Assembly (NCBI RefSeq): GCF_020524035.2
Contig: NZ_CP129013.1
Span: 1,415,822 to 1,479,821 of the forward strand
Direction: 5' to 3'
Length of the DNA: 64,000 nt
From: Bacillus carboniphilus
Lineage (GTDB): Bacteria; Bacillota; Bacilli; Bacillales; JAIVKR01
Position numbers and translations under genes: made by a program. The number at the start of each line of letters is the position of its first letter. Position 1 is the stretch's first letter. The notes beneath the pieces are model-generated. The model did not search any database. It saw only the letters and a program-made list of their open reading frames with translations, and was not told the DNA's origin. Positions 16,033-25,522 of the stretch are shown here, one piece after another.

Positions 16033-16659
16033 GATAAAAAACCACCTTATATTTTTCACCATTAATATTAATTCCTAACGTACCACTTTGAGATAAACTC
16101 CCTGCAGTTGTAAACTTAATTCTATAACCAATTGAGGTTCCTTCAAAAAAAATATCGTCACTTACCATCCTTTCGAATATTTTCCCTTCGAAATAATGGC
16201 CTTTTGAATAATAACGGTGATGATCGTTATCAAAAATAATTCGAACAGATTCTCGGTTTAACAAAGCATACTGTTGCGCGTAAAGAATATCTCCTTCTAA
16301 CAAGTTAAAAAATGTTTCCGCTTTTCTTTCTGAAAATAATTTTTTCCCGCTTGTCCACATCATCAAAGAAATTAGGCTCTTCGCCATTTAGAATGATCAT
16401 ATAGTATTTTCAAAGGCGGACAAGGGAGTGAGTTCAATTGATCGCTCAGTATTCTCCACCTGTTACAAGTTGAAAAAACCAGCTCTGTAAGGAAGAATAC
16501 ACCTTTTTATTAATTGAGTTGATTTCAGATGTTTAGATTTAAGCACTTACTTTACACTGTAAGTAGCGAAGAAGCAGAAATTATTGAAACGACCAAGAGA
16601 ACGAGCATCATTTCAACAAGAGTAAAGCCCCCTTGTTTATTGAGATTCAACCGAACCAT
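15998..16659 (-). pseudogene. comGD: comGD, interrupted by an insertion of about 200 bp
   Basis: The minor pseudopilin ComGD is present in two pieces. The first piece starts at ATG 16659 and reads MVRLNLNKQGGFTLVEMMLV to SSLLTV, then meets a stop at 16552. The second, from about 16345 (KKLFSERKAETFFNLLEGDILYAQQYA) to 15998, is the normal remainder ending in the VVFYLGSGRFKW motif. Compared with the Bacillus subtilis protein from memory, the pieces abut with few or no missing residues, so 16346-16554 is extra DNA. If real, the strain would lack full-length ComGD and be poorly transformable. Confidence 0.7.
16346..16554. mobile_element. Unclassified insertion inside comGD
   Basis: About 209 bases without coding potential separate two colinear halves of comGD. 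It contains inverted repeats CTTGTCC (16350) / GGACAAG (16418) and AGAATAC/GTATTCT, and ACTTAC/GTAAGT straddles one junction. It does not share the termini of repeat families A or B. Nature unknown. Confidence 0.45.
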
Positions 16660-16933
16660 CCTCATTCACTACAATAGATGAACCATCAGGGCATGATGCA
16701 TTATCAGTTATATAACCTCCTGTGATAAGTTGCTCTAAGGTTGGGACTTGGTCATTCTCCATGTCATAAGCGACCACTTGCGCTTGAACCATATTCACTA
16801 ACCCTTCACACCCTTTCTTTTGAATGTTTTGATTATGTTTCGTTATATTAGGAATGGTCATTATAAGCAGTATTGAGATCACTAATAAAACAACGAGCAT
16901 TTCAATTAATGTAAAACCTCTCTCATCCAACAT
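16637..16933 (-). CDS. comGC: ComGC, major competence pilin
   Basis: 98 residues from ATG 16933, chosen because GGGGGAG lies just upstream and MLDERGFTLIEMLVVLLVIS is the complete prepilin leader. ComC would cleave before Phe in the GFTLIE motif. Two cysteines (CEGLVN near residue 47 and ASCPDGS near 82) could form the disulfide typical of ComGC. It is the main subunit of the DNA-uptake pseudopilus. It overlaps the comGD start. Confidence 0.92.
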   Translation of the reverse strand: MLDERGFTLIEMLVVLLVISILLIMTIPNITKHNQNIQKKGCEGLVNMVQAQVVAYDMENDQVPTLEQLITGGYITDNASCPDGSSIVVNEDGSVESQ

Positions 16934-16944
16934 GTTAGCTCCCC

Positions 16945-17985
16945 CTATACTTGATTCATCATTTGATACATTGGCATCATTAAAGATAAATACACCATTA
17001 AAACAATCGCACCTAAGCCAATAAAAAGAATTGGCTGAAAAAATGCACTCCATTTTTCAAATCGGCCTTCGGTCTGTTCAATTAAAAGTTGACTGTACGT
17101 GTAAAGTTCTCGATTTAATTGACTATTTGCTTGTCCGTAACCAATAACAATTGCTAGTTCATGATCAAAATACGGACTATTTTCTACTACAACCTCTAGC
17201 TTCTCTCCATTTCGAAGTTTTTTAATAATTACCTTTGCTATATCTTGAAACAAAGGTAATATAGACTGCTGTTTAAATAAATGTAAACTTTCATAGATCG
17301 AAAATCCATTAGTCAACAAACTACTCATCTGTATGGAAAAATAATAACTGATAAATCTTCGTGTGATTGTTTTCACCAATGGTATTTTCAAAAGAATAGT
17401 AGCTTGTTGTACAGCTGTTTTTCTCTTAAATAAAAATTTGTAATAGAACAGAAAGGCTCCCCCTGTAAAAGCGACTATATAAATTGATTTATTCATCACA
17501 AAAAAGAAAATGAAAAGTGACTGAATTCCAAGGGAAGGTTCAATATTCATCGTTTGATAAACTTGCTCGAATTGAGGCATAATGAAACTTTGAATCATAA
17601 ATAATATGATCGACATGAAGAAAAGTAAGAAGAGAGGATAACGACCTATTTGCTTTACCTTTTCAATCTGTATGATTTTCCTTTCAATCATTTTCGTAGA
17701 TTCCTTTAAAGCAAAAACTAAATCCCCATGTTTTTCAGCAAAATATAAATAGCTTAAAACATCAGGACTAAACTTTATCCTTTCCAGACATGTGCGAATA
17801 GCCTCACCCTGTGACATCCAGTACAAACACTTTTTTAGATCTCCTTTTTTGGACTTAGACATGCTCACGCTCAAGAGCCTTATTGCTTCAGGCAATGTAT
17901 AACCTTTCTTTAGCAATGAGCAGACTCTCTCTAAAAATTGCTGTTGATCTACTAGGTTCCAGCTTTTCTTACTCTTCATCTGCAT
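16945..17985 (-). CDS. comGB: ComGB, polytopic membrane protein of the competence pilus
   Basis: 346 residues, type II secretion F-family. It has two repeated helical domains and membrane segments near 115-135, 160-185 and 315-340. The phrase LLTNGFSIYESLHLFKQ near 215 is the conserved second-repeat motif. It anchors the ComGA ATPase to the pilus base. It overlaps comGA by 17 bases and is followed by comGC 11 bases later. Confidence 0.9.
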   Translation of the reverse strand: MQMKSKKSWNLVDQQQFLERVCSLLKKGYTLPEAIRLLSVSMSKSKKGDLKKCLYWMSQGEAIRTCLERIKFSPDVLSYLYFAEKHGDLVFALKESTKMIERKIIQIEKVKQIGRYPLFLLFFMSIILFMIQSFIMPQFEQVYQTMNIEPSLGIQSLFIFFFVMNKSIYIVAFTGGAFLFYYKFLFKRKTAVQQATILLKIPLVKTITRRFISYYFSIQMSSLLTNGFSIYESLHLFKQQSILPLFQDIAKVIIKKLRNGEKLEVVVENSPYFDHELAIVIGYGQANSQLNRELYTYSQLLIEQTEGRFEKWSAFFQPILFIGLGAIVLMVYLSLMMPMYQMMNQV

Positions 17986-19036
17986 AAATCCAGCGGTTAT
18001 AGGATGATTGTGTTAAATACCCTAATGACACTCCTTTCTTCATCGCATCCTTTAATGTTAAATAGTTATACGAAACTCTTTCACCTCTTACTTCCCGAAT
18101 TGAGGACGTTAAATTTTTCCCATATAATAGCTCAAACACACCCAATCTTCTTGTTTTTCTTAAAGATTTGCAAAATGGTGTACAACGCCCTTCACAAAAA
18201 GGGCATACTAATTCCACAAGCCTTTGCGCACTTACAGCAATTAACGTTTGTTCAATTTCAGATAAACCTACACCAAACTCTAAAAGACGATAAATGGCTC
18301 CTCTTGCATCTCTCGTATGCATCGTTGATAGAACTAAATGGCCTGTTAAGCTCGCCCTAATAGCTATTTTAGCTGTTTCACTGTCTCTTATCTCACCAAC
18401 CATAATCATATCCGGATCGTGTCTTAATATTGCTTTAAGTCCAGCAGAATAAGTCATACCCGCCTTTTCATTCACTTGAACTTGCAACACTTGATCACTT
18501 TTTGTTTCCACAGGATCTTCTAGGGTAATAATGTTACGATGAAAATGCTCCTTTGCATAATGTAACAATGAATATAGAGTTGTCGTTTTTCCAGACCCTG
18601 TAGGACCTGTAAAAATGATGAGACCGTGTGAATAATTGATTAAAGATAAAAGCTTGTTCGTTGTTGTTGGAAATAACGATAGTTTTTGAAGCGCAGGGAC
18701 CATTTTTTGTGGAAAAATGCGAATGACTAAACTTTCATCATTTATGGTAGGAAGTGTGGAAAAGCGAAGGTTTACTTGTATTGCTTTTGTCTTAAATGAA
18801 AGACTTCCATTTTGAGGCTTTCTTTTTTCCCCAATATCCATGGATGACAAAAATTTAAAATAAGCAATCATTCTTTCTGCTCTTTTTTTGTTCATTGTGT
18901 GCTTTTCAATGATGTCGTCATCGATTCTTAGTTGAATAAGGGCATCATCATCACGTGGAATAATGTGAAGATCGGATGCATTTACTACACAAGCTTCCTC
19001 AATCAATTGTTCACTCAATTGTTCAATTGATAACAT
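17969..19036 (-). CDS. comGA: ComGA, competence traffic ATPase
   Basis: 355 residues of the GspE/PilB family. Walker A GPTGSGKTTT lies near residue 143, the Asp box and Walker B (DPDMIMVGEIRD) near 210, and the His box near 235. A CPFCEGRCTPFC cysteine motif near 285 is characteristic of ComGA. It powers assembly of the DNA-uptake pilus. First gene of the operon; an AT-box at 19125 may belong to its ComK-controlled promoter region. Confidence 0.93.
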   Translation of the reverse strand: MLSIEQLSEQLIEEACVVNASDLHIIPRDDDALIQLRIDDDIIEKHTMNKKRAERMIAYFKFLSSMDIGEKRKPQNGSLSFKTKAIQVNLRFSTLPTINDESLVIRIFPQKMVPALQKLSLFPTTTNKLLSLINYSHGLIIFTGPTGSGKTTTLYSLLHYAKEHFHRNIITLEDPVETKSDQVLQVQVNEKAGMTYSAGLKAILRHDPDMIMVGEIRDSETAKIAIRASLTGHLVLSTMHTRDARGAIYRLLEFGVGLSEIEQTLIAVSAQRLVELVCPFCEGRCTPFCKSLRKTRRLGVFELLYGKNLTSSIREVRGERVSYNYLTLKDAMKKGVSLGYLTQSSYNRWIYADEE

Positions 19037-19124
19037 TTCGTTTCTCCCTCCTTCAACACCATACTAAAACAAAATCTCCTTCCTTTCGACCTATCCTTTG
19101 ATAATCTAATTTTTTCTAAAAAGC

Positions 19125-19137
19125 AAAATTATCTTTT
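19125..19137. promoter_or_regulatory. Possible ComK AT-box upstream of comGA
   Basis: AAAA-TTATC-TTTT fits the AAAAN5TTTT ComK half-site. A second, imperfect box (AAAA-TTAAT-TTTC) at 19178-19190 is 40 bases away, which is not one of the classical spacings, so the assignment is tentative. Confidence 0.35.
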
Positions 19138-19358
19138 TAGAAAGAATGGCAATGAAAAATGAGAGAAAAGAGTATATAAAATTAATTTTCTCCATAAGAA
19201 AATTGACTCTTGTCTACTTTTTTTTACAGGTAATTGTCTTTATCAAATGAACAAACCAATTTATGAACTTTTTATAACATTCGTGAGACATAACACTTAT
19301 TTATTCACAGAATATTTACAGCACGTGCTGGCTACATTATAATAAGAAAAGTAATGTA

Positions 19359-19596
19359 TAGAAAAGCGGAAGCGTCTTTTTAGCGACGAAGGGTATTGAG
19401 CACTCCGCATGCGATAAAGGAAACACGATATGCTGAAGGCTTCGATGTTGACTTATCCTACAGAAAATGGAACGTCAACTAAGTGCAACGTTGACGCTAG
19501 CACGTCGTGTGCGTCGGAGTCGCTGGGCGCTGGAGCTAGACAAGGGTAAGAACAATGTCCTAATAAGGACAAAGTTTATACATTCTTATCTTTAAA
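19359..19596. mobile_element. Family A repeat with tail
   Basis: Starts TAGAAAAGCGGAAGCG and ends GGAGCTAGACAA at 19543. CGTCAAC (19473) pairs with GTTGACG (19490), but the inner hairpin is reduced; it is followed by GCAC-GTCGT-GTGC. The tail contains GTCC-TAATAA-GGAC enclosed by TAAGAA/TTCTTA. Confidence 0.75.
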
Positions 19597-19620
19597 GAAG
19601 GTACAAAGGGGGGAATACAT

Positions 19621-19866
19621 ATGGACCGTATGTATCGAGTACTTGGTTTCTGGACGGGAATAATTGCCATAATGTTTTTTGTAGGAGATATGCATACCGT
19701 TTCTGTTCTATTTTTAGCTCAAACAGGATTCTTTGTCTTATTGTCTTATTTAAAACTATCTGAAAGAATGTATATATACATTTTTGGTGCTTACTTAACC
19801 GTTTTCTTTGTCGGCTTCACGTATTGGACGACATTCATCATGGTTCCAGGAACAGGCGGACATTAA
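19621..19866 (+). CDS. yqgY: YqgY family membrane protein (DUF2626)
   Basis: 81 residues with three predicted membrane helices. MYRVLGFWTGIIAIMFF at the start and YLKLSERMYIYIFGAYLT in the middle are near-invariant in this Bacillaceae family. Function unknown. Ribosome site AAAGGGGGG. It stands alone, convergent to the MidA-like gene, as in Bacillus subtilis where it neighbours yqgX. Confidence 0.86.
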   Translation: MDRMYRVLGFWTGIIAIMFFVGDMHTVSVLFLAQTGFFVLLSYLKLSERMYIYIFGAYLTVFFVGFTYWTTFIMVPGTGGH

Positions 19867-19898
19867 AAATCACCCTATATTAGGGTGATTTTTTCTTA
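19867..19898. terminator. Terminator of yqgY
   Basis: AAAATCACCCTA and TAGGGTGATTTTTT form a tight hairpin with a T run on the plus strand. The repaired MidA-like frame from the other strand ends inside it. Confidence 0.85.
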
Positions 19899-20939
19899 TG
19901 TATTAAGACATGAAAATGCTGACTTAATGAATCTCCTGCAATAAAAGAACGGATAGCCCTGTTTCTTTTTTGTTGAGGGGAAAAAGGATCTATTGCGTTC
20001 GGTTCCTCAAGTTTCTTTAAAATTCCTCGTTCCAAAAGGAATTTGTTTTGGCGGTGATGATAAAGCTCACTCCACCCGAAACGTTCGAGCCTTTTTTTTA
20101 TATAAATCTATAAGAATGTGAGAAGTGATGTCGTGGCTAAAAGGTTCATCTAAAAGGTTCGTTATCATTTGATGGTTTTTATAACCTCTTAAGCTTCCAT
20201 CTTTTAAAGAAGAATCGTATAAATCACGATGCTCATAGCCATAATCAATCGTCATGAGTATACCGTGATCAACCGCTAAGTTTACCCTATATAGCTCATC
20301 GAGCATTTTTAGTGACAGCTCTATGCGATGTCCTTCTAAAATGGGAGTTTGATAGTTCTCAATTATTTTCTCAATTCTTTGATTCTCTAATGGGATTAAA
20401 ACCTCCTTTAACTGTTCCTCTTGGGAGGTGATAAAAACTTCAAATAGTTGTCCTTCTTTTCGCGTAACGACATGAACAGGAAGAGCATCTAACCACTCGT
20501 TCGAAAAAATCATTCCTGAAAATTTGTTAGGAAGTTCTCTTTTCACTTGGACACTATATTGGGTTGCCTTTTTAAACTGGAGTTGATGATGAGGGCTTTT
20601 TTCGATCGCGATAAACATTGATTTCTCATATATTTCTTCTGATATCTTTTTCAACCATTCCTTGAACTCTTTAAAAAATGCCCCATTTCCCGCTCCTATT
20701 TCACAAAAAGCAGGTTGTATATGATGTTCTATAACCAAATAGACGTAGTATTCAGCGATCATTTCCGCAAAGATAGATGAAAGAACACTGGATGTTACAT
20801 AATCACCTGATTTTCCGATTTTTTCTTGTTCCTTTGTGTAATAACCAAATGTTTCGTGATACAAACAAAGTTCCATATACTTTGCGAACGAAATTTTCCC
20901 ACCATACTTTTTTATTTCGTCAAGTATGATTTGTTTCAT
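19880..20939 (-). CDS. MidA-type class I SAM-dependent methyltransferase, frameshifted
   Basis: COG1565/DUF185 family; relatives methylate a complex I subunit in mitochondria, but the bacterial substrate is unknown. SGDYVTSSVLSSIFAEMIA and the SAM motif FCEIGAGNGAFF (near residue 80) are intact, as is FSNEWLDALPVH. The frame stops at 20067 after DLYKKKARTF. With seven rather than eight A (20092-20099 as T) it continues as KRLERFGWSELYHHR to SFIAGDSLSQHFHVLI, reaching about 352 residues, the family length. Start ATG 20939 overlaps the yqgX stop (ATGA), implying one transcript. Confidence 0.8.
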
Positions 20940-21580
20940 GAAAAACCGTTTAAAAATGGATTAGTTGCCATTTCCTCATCTACTGTTGTTTCTGGTCCAT
21001 GCCCTGGAAGAACGATCGTATCTTCAGGAAGTGAGAGGATATGTTTTTCAATACTATTTAATAACAGGCTATGATTTCCCCCTGGAAGGTCTGTTCGACC
21101 AATACTTCCTCTAAATAACGTATCCCCACAGAAAACCACATCTAATTCTTCATTGTAATAAGAGACACTTCCTGGTGAGTGACCTGGTGTTTCATACAAC
21201 TCAAAGTGAAAGTCACCGATCGTTAAATCTTGTTGTCTTTTTATTAATTTATCTGCTGGACTTGCCTTTATTTCTGCACTCATGAAAAATTGAGAACCAT
21301 TTAAAATCGGATTGGATAACCAATCTTTTTCATTTTCATGAAGGTAAACATCAATATCCCAATGCTTTTTTAAATCCGTAATCGCTCCAATGTGATCAAA
21401 ATGAGCATGTGTTAACAAGATGGCTAAAGGAGTTAAGTGACGCTTTTTAATCATAGCGACTAATCGCTCACCTTCAGCTCCTGGATCAAAAATGACACAT
21501 TTTCCTTCGTCATCTTTTAAAATATATGCATTTGTTTGTAATTGCCCTAATGGAACCCTCTGCCAATCCACTAAGAACAC
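20936..21580 (-). CDS. yqgX: MBL-fold metallohydrolase YqgX (glyoxalase II-like)
   Basis: 214 residues. THAHFDHIGA near residue 58 is the HxHxDH metal motif, followed by His and Asp ligands in TPGHSPGSVSYY and FCGDTLF and the final LPGHGPETT. The family hydrolyses thioesters such as hydroxyacyl-bacillithiol or glutathione adducts; the exact substrate here is unproved. First gene of a pair with the MidA-like methyltransferase. Confidence 0.88.
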   Translation of the reverse strand: MFLVDWQRVPLGQLQTNAYILKDDEGKCVIFDPGAEGERLVAMIKKRHLTPLAILLTHAHFDHIGAITDLKKHWDIDVYLHENEKDWLSNPILNGSQFFMSAEIKASPADKLIKRQQDLTIGDFHFELYETPGHSPGSVSYYNEELDVVFCGDTLFRGSIGRTDLPGGNHSLLLNSIEKHILSLPEDTIVLPGHGPETTVDEEMATNPFLNGFS

Positions 21581-21788
21581 CCCGTTTCTTGTTTATTCAA
21601 TATGTATATTACGTTACTTTCCTCCCTTCGTCAAAAAGGAAAAACTCACTTCCACCGCTCATGACAAACTTGTGGCAAATCCTTTATTACCTCGACAAAA
21701 AGAAAGAAAAACGATAAAATGTAAAAGATATATCTTATTTTTTTTACTCATACTTACTAATATAAATGAAGCAAAGGGGGCGTTTTAA

Positions 21789-21962
21789 GTGGGTTTAATT
21801 ATTATCTTTTCTCTTGTGACACTTCTATCTGTTTACGGACTATTTCGTTCTGTCATTGAAAAAAATGTGCTCGCTATAATTTTTGCATTTGGGACAGTTG
21901 CTGTCTTTGGATGGTTTACGGTGATGACCATTTTAAAGCACGGATATCCAACGGCTCATTAA
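21789..21962 (+). CDS. yqgW: YqgW-like small membrane protein (DUF2759)
   Basis: 57 residues: an N-terminal helix (GLIIIFSLVTLLSVYGLF), a short charged loop (RSVIEKN), a second helix and the conserved end TILKHGYPTAH. Start GTG 21789, with AAGGGGG eight bases upstream. Function unknown. It is divergent from yqgX, and its stop lies two bases before a family A repeat. Confidence 0.8.
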   Translation: MGLIIIFSLVTLLSVYGLFRSVIEKNVLAIIFAFGTVAVFGWFTVMTILKHGYPTAH

Positions 21963-21963
21963 T

Positions 21964-22143
21964 AAGAAAAGCGCAAGCGCGCGATTAGCAACGAGTGATA
22001 AGGAACGTCAACTAAGTACAGTCACGTCCTGTGACTAACGCTGACGCTAGCACCTCCTGCGCATCGGAGTCGCTGGGCGCTGGAGCTAGACAATGATGAT
22101 AACACCTTGTTATAAAGGACAAAGTTTATACATTCTAATCATT
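21964..22143. mobile_element. Family A repeat with tail
   Basis: Starts TAAGAAAAGCGCAAGCGC and ends GGAGCTAGACAA at 22093. The inner hairpin is GTCAC-GTCCT-GTGAC (22021-22035) within CGTCA/TGACG arms. The tail has GATGATAACACCTTGTTATAA and CTAATCA, a variant of the tail hairpin at 19543. Confidence 0.74.
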
Positions 22144-22167
22144 TAAGAAAAGCACACGCTTAAAACA

Positions 22168-22208
22168 AAAGTACCTCCTCAGATTTTATTCTGGGAGGTA
22201 CTTTTGTT
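22168..22208 (-). terminator. Terminator of the glycoside phosphorylase gene
   Basis: On the minus strand AAAAGTACCTCC pairs with GGAGGTACTTTT and runs into GTTTT. Confidence 0.8.
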
Positions 22209-22215
22209 CATCTAT

Positions 22216-25200
22216 TTAGATTAACGTACAATGAATCTCTGCTACTTCACCATTTCTTACTTCTTTAGCTTCCTTTTCTAGTAGCATAGATCCTTCAACT
22301 TCTTTTTTACGACCATCATAATAAACCAATTGATAAGATGAAACTTCTGCCTTATTTGAACCAAACGTATCTTTCTTGTTGGCATTTTTATAAACGACTT
22401 TCGTGCTCCCTAAAAATGAGAACGAAACCGTACCTTCGGCAGTAAACAACCAGTTCGGTAAAGCTGGCTTCAGTGCCATCGTCAAGTTTCCATCCTTCAT
22501 TTGGAAAACTTTATCGCCAGCCAACATTAATTTCCACATGCTTAAAAATTCGGCTGTCGATCCACTTAAACGTGCAACAAACCCTTTCCCATGTGTTAAC
22601 GAATCGGGATTATTCGAACTAGCAATAAATGAAGAGTTTTCAAGAACACTTCTTCCATAAACATTCGGATCAAGGAAGGGGATTAAAGATGTTTTTATCT
22701 CTTCAAAAAACTCAGCATGTAACCCAGTTTTCAATAAAGAAAGTAAGTACTTATAAGACATGTGTAAAAAGACAGATTCTCTTTCAAGCCAACCTGGTGT
22801 AAATGCCTTAATGCGTCCAATCTCAAAAGATTCTTCGTTTAGACTAACGGACGTTTTATACATTTTTAATTGTGCATCAAATAAATCAGTCTGTTTAACC
22901 GCTTCATGTGTCTTTTTAGCTATATCTTGATTGTCAAACGTTTTAAACGCTCTAGTTGGTCCTTCTAAAAAGTAAGCTAGCGGCTTTGGTTCACTCAAAC
23001 GATTAATTTTTACTTTTGGCAAGCCATAATGACTTAATATTTCTTTACCTTCTTTATCTGTCACCACTTCAAATTCTTCTGCATCAAACGTTAAATAAGT
23101 TGGCGTTAATCCTTTTCCAAGCTCCTCCGCTTTTGAAATCCCTCTGTTTAACTTTTGTAACATAAGAGCAATCACTTTTTTAAAGTCTTTTAATTCAAAT
23201 GTATTTTCTTCTCCTACGATTCCAAAACGGATTTTTTCACGATATGCTTCTCTTAAGGTTGATGCTTCATCCCAATATTGATAATCTGTAATTTCACCGC
23301 ATAAGTTTTTCTCGACAGCCGTATTTATCTCTTGTAAATATTCGGCTATTTCAATTGGTAGATCGACTTTGACATCCTCATGGGAATCAATGATTGATTG
23401 AATAAATAGGACGACACGTTTTAGTTCAAACGTTTCACTAATACCAGAACCAAGCAAGCCTGGTAAACCGTTCAAAGCATCATTCCAACCTGGTTTATCA
23501 GCTTCCATTTCAATCCCGATTCCAGCTGGATCTAACGTGGCAAACTTATTAACTGATAAAGAAAGAAGTTTAGTGAAAAGGTTTGTCGTATAAATCTCTC
23601 CCTGTCCACGTTTCGTTTTAAGCCAGTTTGTTTCATTCATGTTCGTTCCTTGTTGAGTCATCTTTTCATGATCTTCAATGACAGAGCCATACTGTCTCAC
23701 TTTTCCTTTAGAGAGAACATATTTTTCATTTCTCGGTTGAACAAAAGCAGGACTATCAAAAAACATATATTCTTTGTCTTCAAAGAAAGCTTCTTTTAAC
23801 ATATCTGGATAAATATCTAAGTAGCTATCAATTAAATCCATATTATACGTCCAATGATCGACCCAATACCCTTCTCCAAAGCTCGCTTCATAGTTTTGCT
23901 TAGAAAGAGCGAATACATCGGCAAAAAACGCTTCTTCACTTGTTAAGTACTGTAAATTTCGACCTGAAATAATTTGATGAATGCCACCTGGTGTAAATTT
24001 TCCGCTTAACAAATCAGCCAAGTTCTGATTAAAGCCCCCAAAGTGTTTTTCTAACAAAGTCTTAACTTGTTCTTTTTCTTTAAGTTCAAACGAACAACCT
24101 TTTACGGAAAGTGGATTGTATCCATCCGCTTGAATGAAGCTAAAAAACATTTTCATATTAAAGGTTTTGACTTTCGGATTAAAGAAAATATCATTTCGCC
24201 TATTTTGGTTTGCGTCCCTGAAGTTCCCATTTCCTTGCGAGTAATATTCAGGAGCAATCGTAAAGAAGTTATAATCCCGTTCTAAGTCTCCATGCTTTCT
24301 TGAGAAGAGGTGATAAATAAAACCATCTTCTTTATTATCTATGATATGAGGATAGCCACCTCTTAACAAGTTATCAAGATAGCTTTGCCTAGCGTATTCA
24401 TTAAACAAGTCAGAAGAAGTTGCCGTATCAACTGCACATGTTAATTCTCTAATCATTTCGCATGCAAGTCTGCTGCTTCTCATTCATGAAATTTACGTTT
24501 ATAAGCTTCTCAACTTGAGACTCAATAATAGAAATATCTTTCACATGACCAATGACGGTATTTATCGTCAGAGCTTCTTTAGAAGCTATTTCTTTTTGCA
24601 CAGGAGTGAACCCACAAGGTACTTTGTTTGCTGTCACTTGCTCCATCTTCATTACATTTTGTAAAGATGAAGAAACAAAATTTATAGGATGTGTAAGTGA
24701 AGTATCCTGTCCAAAAATAAGGGTAGCGTCCACAATAGGTGTTATAAGCTTCTCATCATCAGTAAAAGAATAATAAAAGTGCCCACCTTCCACTTCCGTT
24801 ACTTCCGCTTCATCACCAATACTTGCCCTTGCATGATAGAAAGGAATGTTGTTTTCAGTGTTATACACTTCCATCCAGCTTCTCATTAAGTTACCAACTT
24901 CTTTATACATTTCATTCGTAACTCCGTATGGTAAGATTTCTGGTAGCCCATCTAACACTTCAAGATTTAGAGGATGATTGTTTAAGTTGGTGACCTCCAC
25001 CTTACGAACTAATCCTGCAAAATTTTCTTCCGGCATGTTAAAGTATTGAACGTACACCTTAAATCCATCTTTTTCATTCACTTCTTCAATTGTAAGTTGA
25101 TTCGCCTCAATATACATTTTTCTCCTAATATGCGGGGTTTCACCTATAGAACTAAATGGTTCATACACCTTACCATCTTCCTTAAATTTGATAAAGGTTC

Positions 25201-25444
25201 TGAATCCGCTGTTATATACCGATTTATAAGCAATATTAGCAGGAGAGAATTCCATTATTGGAGAATGTTTATCCTTCACTCCAAAACTACAGATTCCTTG
25301 TCCTCGGTTTACATAAAAAGTCCACATCGGAATTCCCTTTTTCCCTGCTATCCCTGGAAGAAAGCTAGAAAAAGGGCTCGTACGGTCAAAGTTTTCAATG
25401 ACAAATCTTTTTTGTTGATCAAAAGAGTATTCATTGGTTGACAT
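22216..25444 (-). CDS. Large glycoside phosphorylase (GH94/GH161-like, probably beta-glucan), frameshifted
   Basis: Two frames (24449-25444 and 22216-24483) together give about 1,076 residues, the size of GH161-type beta-1,3-glucan phosphorylases and larger than cellobiose phosphorylase. The N-terminal beta-sandwich part (MWTFYVNRGQGICSFGV) and the (alpha/alpha)6 part with RDYNFFTIAPEYYSQGNGNF and GDANQNRR-like and PGWNDALNGLPGLLGSG are typical of the clan. At the junction two one-base losses about 25 bases apart would restore NEEAADLHAKMIRELTCAV. Such enzymes release glucose 1-phosphate from oligosaccharide ends. The surrounding GH30, GH1 and importer support a beta-glucan substrate. The family number is from memory. 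Confidence 0.68.
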
Positions 25445-25486
25445 ATATTGAACTCACCTTTCGACATCTTAATAGTATTTTTAAAA

Positions 25487-25518
25487 ACAGGCCGGAATTT
25501 GATAAGATTCCGGCCTTT
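25487..25518 (-). terminator. Terminator between GH30 and phosphorylase genes
   Basis: AGGCCGGAAT and ATTCCGGCCT arms around an eight-base loop, followed by GTTTTTAAA on the minus strand. It would reduce readthrough from the GH30 gene into the phosphorylase gene. Confidence 0.8.
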
Positions 25519-25522
25519 TCAT

